Of a DNA stretch of 64,000 bases, positions 23,739-31,520 are shown piece after piece (positions within the stretch are counted from its first letter, which is position 1; each line of letters starts with the position of its first letter). Source of the DNA: Actinocrispum wychmicini (GTDB lineage Bacteria > Actinomycetota > Actinomycetes > Mycobacteriales > Pseudonocardiaceae); assembly GCF_004345645.1 (NCBI RefSeq), contig NZ_SLWS01000015.1, positions 62,001 to 126,000 of the forward strand. The letters are read 5' to 3'. The translations under genes were made by a program, and so were the position numbers. Under the pieces are notes generated by a model that ran no database searches, was not told the DNA's origin, and saw only the letters and a list, made by a program, of their open reading frames with translations.

Positions 23739-26700
23739 TTGAAGACGAATCTGACGTTCGACGAGCTGTGCAAGATGCTCAAGACAGGCGAGTCGGACGG
23801 CGAGGTGCTGAGCGCGCTCGACGCGATGTCCGGCGCACTGATGGTGCTCGGTCCCGCAGCGCTCGGCATTCCTGCCGCATCGGTGTTCGGGTTGTTCGGC
23901 GTGAAGAACGAGCTGGTGAAAGCCGGGAGGTTCCTGGTCCGCAAGGTGTCCGGCCGGACACCGGACGACAAGCTGACCCGACATGACCTTGTGCTCGCGG
24001 TGTACTGCCTCAGTTGTTACACCGCGTTCTTCGAGGCTGCTGCTCGTGCCATGCCCGACATCCTGAAAAGCCTCGAACCAAGCGATCGGGTGCTCATCGC
24101 GGGCAGCACTCTGCGACCAGACGGCACCCCTACGCTCCTCCAGCAACAGATCGATCTACCGCGCGCCAACGTCTCGGTCGAGGAGACCGCGGATCAGTTG
24201 GCACCGATCTACGTCGAAATGGCCGTACGGCTGGCGAGCCTCATCAGCCAGTTGTCGGTGTGGGAAGAGGGTGATGACGTTCGTCGTGACCATCTGGTGG
24301 CAAGTACCAAGGAGCTGCCCGAGTTGGCCAAGAAGCTGTTCAAGGGACAGTATCTGGCCTTGTCCGTGACGTTTCCCGAGTTCCAGGCCTGGGCGAACCA
24401 GCGCGGTCACGGTGTCACCCACCAGAAGGTCGATCAGGTGGCGGCGGATGTGCGCGTCGTGTTGGAGTTGCTGTCCGCGCAGCAGGACAACGAGAACGTG
24501 GACATCGGTCTCGCCTCGCTGGGAGCCGCCCTTACCCGAGTGACCCAGGACAGCTTGGACGAAGTGCTAAACGGACTTGGTCGGTACTACCGCGCGGAAA
24601 TCGACCAGCCGGTCATCGACGACTCCTACACCAGCAACGACGGCGTTGACCTGCGGTATCCGAAGAAGTCCGAGATATTCGTCCCCCAGGCGTTCCGCGC
24701 CCTGAGCTACCACAAAGGCCAGCAACTGGAAGACGAGAGCCTGTGGGAGAGCGTGCCGACCCGGCACGACATCGGCGCGTACCTGTTGTCCTACCTGGCC
24801 AGTCCGTACAGCCTCGACCTGCCCCTGATCGTCCTGGGTCAGCCAGGCTCGGGAAAGTCGTTGCTGACCGAGATCCTGGCCGCGCGGCTGGCGTCCGCCG
24901 AGTACCACCCGGTGCGAGTGAAGCTGCGGGACATCAATCCCGACTCGGACATCCAGGACCAGATCGAAGAGCAGATCCGCGACGCCACCGGCCGCGACGT
25001 CAACTGGGCCGAGTTGTCCGCCCGCTGTGACCGTCCGCCGCTTGTACTCCTGGACGGATACGACGAGCTGTTGCAGGCCAGCGGCAAGGTGTTCGGCAAC
25101 TATCTGAGGCAGGTGGCCGGGTTCCAGCGCCGCGAGCAGATCCAGGGACGACCGGTCCGGGTGATCGTCACCAGCCGGGTGACCCTGATCGACAAGGCCG
25201 ACGTTCCGGTCGGGACGACGATCGTCCGGCTGGCGGACTTCGACGCCGAAAGGCAGGAGAAGTGGGTCCGCATCTGGAACGACGCGAACCAGCCGTACTT
25301 CCAAGCAAACGGTGTCAGGCCGTTCACGCTTCCCCAAGACGGCGAGATACAGCACCTGGTGGGTCAGCCCCTGCTGTTGCTCATGCTCGCGCTCTACGAC
25401 TCCGACAAGAACAAACTGTCCGAAGACCGGAACCTCAAACAGACAGTCCTGTACCACAACCTGTTGATCCGGTTCATCACGCGCGAACGAATGAAGGACG
25501 AGGAGTTCCGCGTTCTGTCCACAAAGGACCAGGAATCGTGCGTGCTTGACGATCTCAAACGGCTGAGCGTCGCGGCGATCGGCATGTTCAACCGACGCGC
25601 CCTGCACATCGCCAAGGACGATCTCCAACGGGACATCGAGTACTTCGGCGCGCCGCAAGAGTCCAAGCCCGTTGTGGGCGTCCCGCTCAGTCAAGCGGAA
25701 CTGTTGCTGGGCAGCTTCTTCTTCGTCCACGAGTCGCGCTCCCAACTGCGGAGCGAGACGGCCAACACCCCGGCGGCATACGAGTTCCTGCACAACACGT
25801 TCGGCGAGTTCCTGACGGCGGAGTGGCTGATCGCCACAGCGCTGGACCAAACAGAGCCGATCGCGCTCATGCAGAAGGAACCAGCTCTCGCGGGCGCGTT
25901 GCACCAGCTGCTGAACAGCCGGGACGGCCTGCCAAACACATGGTTCGCCACCTTGATGGTGACACCGTTGTTCAGCCGCCCAGTCGTGCTGCACATGTTG
26001 CGAGAGTGGAGCGCGCACCGGCTGCTCGACTCGGTGCCGAACTTCACGGCAGCCCTGGAAGTGCTGCTGTACAGCCAACTCAAACGGATTCTGTCGGACG
26101 CTGAACTGCCGACGATGCTCCTGGCCGGCGACACCCCATTCCCACGTGCTGCCGCGTTGACCAACCTGGCCACGTACACCCTGAACCTCGTGTTGCTCCG
26201 GTGCGTGATCGGCGGACCGTTCCAGGTGGACATCGACCGCCTACGGTCAGAGGCGTTTCCCAAGCCGTGGACCAACCTCCTGGATCTGTGGCGCGCGGGC
26301 CTCGGGCGTGACTGGCTGGCGGGCGTAGCCACTATCCTGATTGCGCACGTGAATGACGACGGTGTCCGACTGGCGGCGTGTGACACGTTCACGGTGTCGA
26401 ACACAAGCTATCTGGGCGGCCTGTACGCACTAGGCAAGGCGATCGGTGATGATCAATTGACCGCGTTGAGCGGTTGGGCCCTTCAGGACGTCGATCCAAT
26501 GTCATCGCCGTCGCTCCAGGACCTTGCTGCTCTTCCGAGTATCCACGGAACAAAATTCCGACACGAGATCCGAGCTCGTGCGCTACTCAGAGACATAGCC
26601 GAGCACGGACAACCCCGTCTGTGGCCTTCGTGGGCCAGCACGCTCGGGCCAACAGCGAGCAGCGACTTGTTGACCACTATGAGGTCACCCCATCAACGGC

Positions 26701-27533
26701 GGCCGGACCACACAAGCGCCTTGGAACTCAACTTCCTTGCACACACAAATGCAGAACTTGCTGAGCGAATTTGGAATAGTGACGCGGTTTCCGTCAGAGT
26801 CACTTGGGACAGGGATTTCGAACTTCTCAAGCACATGTTGATGGCTCGTCCAATTCTGACCGCGAACATGACAGCCCGAGACCGGGAGCAGCACCTGCGA
26901 CGGCCGGGTTCCAATAGCAGCGGGGAGCGGCCGCAATTCGCCAACCTCTTGATCACCTTGATCCAGAGGCTTACCGATGATGAGAAGTCAACGATTCCAA
27001 CAGACGTGCGCTACGAACTCATCGCGTCTGGATACGAGATCGACGACATGACCACCCTGCTGGGACGCTTAGCGGACGTATGGGCGATCGGCCGCCGTCC
27101 ACGTTCGACAATCCTGACTTTGCTCGAGCTGTCCACACAGCGCGATCTCGTCGACTGGATCAGAGCCACGGTCGAAACATTTGCCCTCAAGGAGGGTATC
27201 CGATTGATGCGAGCCTTCGGTTCAGCGACCATCCTGACGATACTCTGTCATCCCGCCGCATGGACAGCGCGGACAGCCCATGACAATGAACCGATCAGTC
27301 TGCGGGGGCTGGCGTCGTGGGCCGTCGGCGAAGCCAGCCCATCTGAGTTTCGGCCCGCGGTCGAGGAGTACGTCAGACTTGTGGCGACATCACCGACCGA
27401 ATGGTTGAATCACATCGAAGCCCCGGTCTCCGAGATGAAGAAACGTGCTGAGGAACTGGCTTCCGCCTTCGGGGACGAACTGTCGGTGTCCGCGATGAAA
27501 AGCCTGCAGGTCCTACGGGAGAGAACGGACTGA
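23739..27533 (+). CDS. NACHT-domain STAND NTPase, putative antiphage/defence protein
   Basis: A 1,264-residue protein. Residues ~1-330 form a helical N-terminal region containing a Gly/Ala-rich hydrophobic stretch (~28-55), followed by ELPELAKKLFKGQYLAL. NACHT core: Walker A GQPGSGKS (~367-374), Walker B LVLLDGYDEL (~435-444) and sensor VRVIVTSR. The NACHT-associated YEFLHNTFGEFLTAEW lies at ~680-695. The C-terminal ~550 residues have no repeat I can recognise and are the likely sensor. STAND proteins switch on ATP binding; bacterial NACHT proteins include antiphage defence members. The start is TTG at 23739 (no ATG/GTG follows the in-frame stop at 23703); ATG at 23775 is the alternative. G+C falls to roughly 52% around 26.5-27.2 kb, unlike its neighbours. 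Confidence 0.88.
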   Translation: MKTNLTFDELCKMLKTGESDGEVLSALDAMSGALMVLGPAALGIPAASVFGLFGVKNELVKAGRFLVRKVSGRTPDDKLTRHDLVLAVYCLSCYTAFFEAAARAMPDILKSLEPSDRVLIAGSTLRPDGTPTLLQQQIDLPRANVSVEETADQLAPIYVEMAVRLASLISQLSVWEEGDDVRRDHLVASTKELPELAKKLFKGQYLALSVTFPEFQAWANQRGHGVTHQKVDQVAADVRVVLELLSAQQDNENVDIGLASLGAALTRVTQDSLDEVLNGLGRYYRAEIDQPVIDDSYTSNDGVDLRYPKKSEIFVPQAFRALSYHKGQQLEDESLWESVPTRHDIGAYLLSYLASPYSLDLPLIVLGQPGSGKSLLTEILAARLASAEYHPVRVKLRDINPDSDIQDQIEEQIRDATGRDVNWAELSARCDRPPLVLLDGYDELLQASGKVFGNYLRQVAGFQRREQIQGRPVRVIVTSRVTLIDKADVPVGTTIVRLADFDAERQEKWVRIWNDANQPYFQANGVRPFTLPQDGEIQHLVGQPLLLLMLALYDSDKNKLSEDRNLKQTVLYHNLLIRFITRERMKDEEFRVLSTKDQESCVLDDLKRLSVAAIGMFNRRALHIAKDDLQRDIEYFGAPQESKPVVGVPLSQAELLLGSFFFVHESRSQLRSETANTPAAYEFLHNTFGEFLTAEWLIATALDQTEPIALMQKEPALAGALHQLLNSRDGLPNTWFATLMVTPLFSRPVVLHMLREWSAHRLLDSVPNFTAALEVLLYSQLKRILSDAELPTMLLAGDTPFPRAAALTNLATYTLNLVLLRCVIGGPFQVDIDRLRSEAFPKPWTNLLDLWRAGLGRDWLAGVATILIAHVNDDGVRLAACDTFTVSNTSYLGGLYALGKAIGDDQLTALSGWALQDVDPMSSPSLQDLAALPSIHGTKFRHEIRARALLRDIAEHGQPRLWPSWASTLGPTASSDLLTTMRSPHQRRPDHTSALELNFLAHTNAELAERIWNSDAVSVRVTWDRDFELLKHMLMARPILTANMTARDREQHLRRPGSNSSGERPQFANLLITLIQRLTDDEKSTIPTDVRYELIASGYEIDDMTTLLGRLADVWAIGRRPRSTILTLLELSTQRDLVDWIRATVETFALKEGIRLMRAFGSATILTILCHPAAWTARTAHDNEPISLRGLASWAVGEASPSEFRPAVEEYVRLVATSPTEWLNHIEAPVSEMKKRAEELASAFGDELSVSAMKSLQVLRERTD

Positions 27534-27554
27534 CAAAGTCGCTGCCGCGACCGG

Positions 27555-28337
27555 TCACCCTGCCTGGAACTGGTGATACAGCGGGGTCAGCACCTCCAGC
27601 AGGGGTTTTCCGCCGACCTGGATGTTGGGTGCGGCCACGCGCAGGAGTACTGACTCGGTTTCGTCTGGTTCGGGGTCGGATGGGAGGGGGCCGGCGGTGA
27701 AGTAGGTGTCCAGGTCGTCTTCGAGGCGGGGGCCGGTGGGGGCTTCGGCTCGGGTGCCGCGGAGCTTGGTCAGGATGTCTTTCTTTGATCGGCCGCGCCA
27801 TTCGAAGATCAGGAAGGGGTCTTCGTCGAAGCGTTCGGCCAGCAGGAAGCAGACGGCTGCCACGTGTTTGCACGGCACTGCCCAGTCTGGGCAGCTGCAG
27901 TGCATGGGGAGGTCTCGGGCTGCCGCTGGGAAGAGGGGGATGTCCAGGGCGGCGAAGATCTCCTCGATTTCCGGGGGCATCTCGCCCGACAGGAGCTTGG
28001 CCGCGTAGAGGGCCTGGCTGGCGAGTTGGTCGGTGACCTGGTCCCACTGGTTGTCGGTGAGGGGGCGGCAGATCAGCTTTACCGCGTAGGTTTTGGGGCG
28101 GGAGCCCTGGACCTGGGCGATCACTTTTCCGGCTGAGATGTCCAGGGACAGCACCTGGCCGGAGCGGGCGTAGTTCTTGCCGCGGGTCATCCGGCCGCCG
28201 AGCTGCAGTTGCTCCAGCACCGCGATGAAACGCTGGGACCACCACTTGTTCGCGATCCGGCCGCGGGTGCTGCGGGCTTTGATGCCGCCTTCGACCTTGA
28301 TCGGCCCGGACGACGGATAGTCCTCCCACCAGGGCAT
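27555..28337 (-). CDS. SWIM zinc-finger protein (partner of the SNF2 helicase)
   Basis: A 260-residue protein with one SWIM finger, C-x-C-x(n)-C-x-H, seen as CSCPDWAVPCKHVAAV at about residues 150-166. The N-terminal part has WWSQRFIAVLEQ and RGKNYARSGQV, and a Lys/Arg-rich stretch follows the finger. SWIM domains bind DNA or protein. In actinobacteria this protein is regularly encoded directly after an SNF2-type helicase, as here with a TGATG overlap at 28335-28339, so the two probably work as one complex. The function is unassigned. Confidence 0.9.
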   Translation of the reverse strand: MPWWEDYPSSGPIKVEGGIKARSTRGRIANKWWSQRFIAVLEQLQLGGRMTRGKNYARSGQVLSLDISAGKVIAQVQGSRPKTYAVKLICRPLTDNQWDQVTDQLASQALYAAKLLSGEMPPEIEEIFAALDIPLFPAAARDLPMHCSCPDWAVPCKHVAAVCFLLAERFDEDPFLIFEWRGRSKKDILTKLRGTRAEAPTGPRLEDDLDTYFTAGPLPSDPEPDETESVLLRVAAPNIQVGGKPLLEVLTPLYHQFQAG

Positions 28338-31285
28338 CAGGCCGCCTCCCCCACCGCGTTCGGGGACAGCTCGAACATCTCGCGCAGCGCGTCCGTGGAC
28401 AGCTCGGTCAGCCAGTCCTCGCCCGTGCCGACCACCAGCTCGGCCAATGCCTTCTTGCGTTCGATCATCTCGTCGATCCGGTCCTCGACCGTGCCCGCGC
28501 AGACGAACTTGCGCACCTGCACGTTACGGCGTTGGCCGATGCGGAACGCGCGGTCCGTTGCCTGGTCTTCCACTGCCGGGTTCCACCAGCGGTCCACGTG
28601 TACGACGTGGCTCGCGGCCGTGAGGTTCAGGCCCACACCGCCGGCTTTCAGGGACAGCACGAAGATGGGTGGCCCGTCGTCGGACTGGAAGCGTTCCACC
28701 ATCGCGTCCCGCTGCGACTTGGTCACGCCGCCGTGCAGGAACAGCACCGGCCGTTCGAACCGGGCGGTGAGGTGGGCGCGGAGCATCTCGCCGAACTCGG
28801 CGAACTGGGTGAAGCACAGCGCTCTGTCCCCTTCGGACAGCGCGACCTCCAGGATCTCCTCAAGGCGGGCCAGCTTGCCGGACCGGCCCGGCATCCGGGA
28901 ACCGTCTTTCAGCAGGTGGGCCGGGTGGTTGCAGACCTGCTTCAGTCTGGACAACGTGGCCAGCACGAGGCCGCGGCGCTCCATCCCCTCGCTGGCGGCG
29001 ATCCGGTCCATCATGTCGGTGACCACCGCCTGGTACAGCGAGCCCTGCTCGGCGGTCAGCTGGCAGACCTCCTTCATCTCGATCTTGTCCGGCAGGTCCG
29101 AGATGATGGCCTTGTCGGTCTTCACCCGGCGCAGCACGAACGGCTGGGTGCGCCGGCGCAGCGCCGCGGTGACCGCCGGGTCCTTGTCGCGCTCGATCGG
29201 GACGGCGAACTTCGTCCGGAACGCGCTCGCCGGGCCGAGCAGGCCCGGGTTGGCGAACTCCATCACCGACCACAGCTCGGCCAGCCGGTTCTCCACCGGC
29301 GTCCCGGTCAGTGCGACCCGGTGCGCGGCCGGCACCGACCGGACCGCCCTGGCCTGCTTGGACGCCGAGTTCTTGATGTTCTGTGCCTCGTCCAGGACCA
29401 CCCGGTGCCAGCCCAGGTCGGCCAGTGCGGCCGGCTCCCGGGCGACCACGCCGTACGTCGTGATCACCAGGTCCGCCTCGGACACGGCGTCGGCGAGCTC
29501 CTCCCCCGCGACCCGGCCGGCGCCGTGATGCACGTACACCCGCAGCGACGGCGTGAACCGGGCCGCCTCACGCTGCCAGTTGCCGACCACGGACATCGGG
29601 CACACCAGCAGGTTCGGCCGCGAACCCTCGGCCGCGATCAACGCGAGCAGCTGGACCGTCTTGCCCAGGCCCATGTCGTCGGCCAGGCACGCGCCCAGCC
29701 CCAGCCTGGACAGGAAGCTCAGCCACGCCAGCCCTCGCTCCTGGTAGGGCCGCAGGGTGGCGCCGAAACCGTCCGGTGTGGACACCGGAGTGAGCCGTTC
29801 GGCCATCTTCCCGGTGAGCACGTCGCCGAGCCAGCCGTCGGCGACCACGTCGGTCACCGGGATGTCCAGGCCGATCGCGGCCAGCGCGGAGTCCGCCTGC
29901 AGGACGTCCCGCGCGGTCATCTCCCCTTCGCCGTTCTGTTCGAGGAACTCCAGGGCCCGACGCAGCCGCGCGTTGTCCAACTCGACCCACTGGCCGCGCA
30001 GCCGCACGAGCGGGGCCTTCGCCGCGGCCAGTTCCTTGATCTCGTCGGCCGTCAGCTCACTGTCCCCGACCGCCAGCTCCCAGCGGTAGCTGAGGATCTG
30101 GTCGAGGCCCATGCCGCCGCTGACCACCGCGCCCGCGCCCGGTTCGGTCGCCGAACCGGCCTTGAGCTTGAGCCCCAACGACGTGCCGCGCTGCAACGCC
30201 GCCGGCAGCTGGACACCGAACCCGGCCAACGTCAACGCGTTCGCCGACTGCCGCAGAAACCGGTACGCCCCTTCGGGATCCGTGCGCAACGAGTCCGGCG
30301 CCGTCACCCGCAGCGCCGCGTCCAGCTCCGGGTACACCCGGCTGGCCCGCCCCAGCCCGGCGAGCAGCACCTCCGCTGGATGTTCCGCGTGTCTCGCCAG
30401 TAGTTTCGCCGAACCGCTCCCCCGCCAGACGTCACCCGCGGACACGGCCAGGCTCGGGTCCTCGGTGGCCTGCAACGAGAACTCGACGCGCCAGTCCGGG
30501 TCCTCGTCCTCGGGCAGCACCAGCCGGAAACACGTCCTAAGTGGACCAACGGGTGGCGCCGCCGACTCGTGCCACGCCCGCAACGCGCCTTCCAGAGCCG
30601 TGAGATCCCCATCGACGTGCGCGTCCTCAACGGTGAGCGCCCGCAACCACCCACCGCCATCGTACGGCCCGACCCGTCCGCGCGCGACCGCGTCCGTCAA
30701 CGCCAGCAGCACCTCGTCGTATACCTCGGCTTTGGCGCGCCCCTCCGGCAACTCCGCGCGGACCACCGCGGGCATCGCCCTGAGCAACGCCGCCGAATGG
30801 TCCGCGTCCGCTCCCACGACCTGCGGCATCCACCGCGCTTCGGCCCCGACCAGCCCCGGCAGGACCTGCCCGCGGTCCACCAGAGACGTGCCGAACCGCG
30901 CCACCGCCGCCAACCACCGCCACGACCCACCGACAGTCTCGGCCACCCCGTCCGCCAACGCCGGGACCGCCTCCGCCGGCGTCAAGTCCATAGTGGACAC
31001 CGTCCACGGCAGCAGCCGTGGCGCGGTGACCTTGCCCGCCTCAGGCCGCACAAGTTCGGGCGCCGCGAACGGCCCGCGAGCACTCGACGGCAGCAGCAGC
31101 CCCAGTTCGCCCTCCGCGCCCGCGCTGACGATCTTCCGCAGCGTCACCGTTGACGCGCTGAACGGGTGCGGCCGGGGCCGCTTGGGCGGACGCCCGGAAC
31201 CGCCGACCGTGGCGGGCAGCGTGGCGTCCTCCGCCCACACGCGCACCCGCCCGTCGGATGACCAGACAGAGTGCACGACGAGCAT
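28337..31285 (-). CDS. SNF2/SWI2-family DEAD/DEAH-box helicase (HelZ-like)
   Basis: A 982-residue Swi2/Snf2 ATPase. Residues ~1-480 are the bacterial SNF2-associated region. The core starts near residue 510: LRPYQERGLAWL, Walker A DDMGLGKT (motif I), VLDEAQNIKN (motif II, DEAQ), ALTGTPVENRL (motif III), then motif V SLKAGGVGLNLT and motif VI DRAFRIGQRR. It translocates on double-stranded DNA; the biological role of the HelZ-like group is not settled, with repair or transcription support proposed. ATG at 31285 is chosen, since the frame open to 31579 runs into the divergent gene's promoter. The SWIM gene follows with a 1-base overlap. Confidence 0.93.
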   Translation of the reverse strand: MLVVHSVWSSDGRVRVWAEDATLPATVGGSGRPPKRPRPHPFSASTVTLRKIVSAGAEGELGLLLPSSARGPFAAPELVRPEAGKVTAPRLLPWTVSTMDLTPAEAVPALADGVAETVGGSWRWLAAVARFGTSLVDRGQVLPGLVGAEARWMPQVVGADADHSAALLRAMPAVVRAELPEGRAKAEVYDEVLLALTDAVARGRVGPYDGGGWLRALTVEDAHVDGDLTALEGALRAWHESAAPPVGPLRTCFRLVLPEDEDPDWRVEFSLQATEDPSLAVSAGDVWRGSGSAKLLARHAEHPAEVLLAGLGRASRVYPELDAALRVTAPDSLRTDPEGAYRFLRQSANALTLAGFGVQLPAALQRGTSLGLKLKAGSATEPGAGAVVSGGMGLDQILSYRWELAVGDSELTADEIKELAAAKAPLVRLRGQWVELDNARLRRALEFLEQNGEGEMTARDVLQADSALAAIGLDIPVTDVVADGWLGDVLTGKMAERLTPVSTPDGFGATLRPYQERGLAWLSFLSRLGLGACLADDMGLGKTVQLLALIAAEGSRPNLLVCPMSVVGNWQREAARFTPSLRVYVHHGAGRVAGEELADAVSEADLVITTYGVVAREPAALADLGWHRVVLDEAQNIKNSASKQARAVRSVPAAHRVALTGTPVENRLAELWSVMEFANPGLLGPASAFRTKFAVPIERDKDPAVTAALRRRTQPFVLRRVKTDKAIISDLPDKIEMKEVCQLTAEQGSLYQAVVTDMMDRIAASEGMERRGLVLATLSRLKQVCNHPAHLLKDGSRMPGRSGKLARLEEILEVALSEGDRALCFTQFAEFGEMLRAHLTARFERPVLFLHGGVTKSQRDAMVERFQSDDGPPIFVLSLKAGGVGLNLTAASHVVHVDRWWNPAVEDQATDRAFRIGQRRNVQVRKFVCAGTVEDRIDEMIERKKALAELVVGTGEDWLTELSTDALREMFELSPNAVGEAA

Positions 31286-31343
31286 GCGAAGACCATATCC
31301 ACCCCCACCGACAGTTCCGCCAACCACGCCAGCCACCTCCCCG

Positions 31344-31457
31344 GCAGACGCGATCCGCGCCGGAGTCCGCACGCACGACTCGGTGGGCAGGTTCGGCGGC
31401 GAGGAGGTGGTGCTCCTGCCCGGCAGCCACGGGACACATTCGTTGGCCGTGGCTTGA
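31344..31457 (+). pseudogene. Remnant of a GGDEF (diguanylate cyclase) domain
   Basis: A 37-codon in-frame stretch ending in TGA reads like the active-site loop of a GGDEF domain: R-x-x-R-x-HDSVGRFGGEEVVLLPG, then SLAVA in place of the usual A-x-x-VAE helix. The motif is GGEEV, where the normal fifth residue is Phe. Neither the N-terminal half of the domain nor any start or sensor module precedes it; the sequence further upstream is the 5' end of the minus-strand helicase gene. I read it as the stub of a deleted gene, now lying in the helicase/SARP intergenic region. Chance similarity cannot be fully excluded. Confidence 0.55.
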
Positions 31458-31520
31458 CCCGCTGTCGTCGCGTCGACAGACTTCGCGAGTGCGCACGTTC
31501 GGCTGGTCAAAGGCGGGTTC

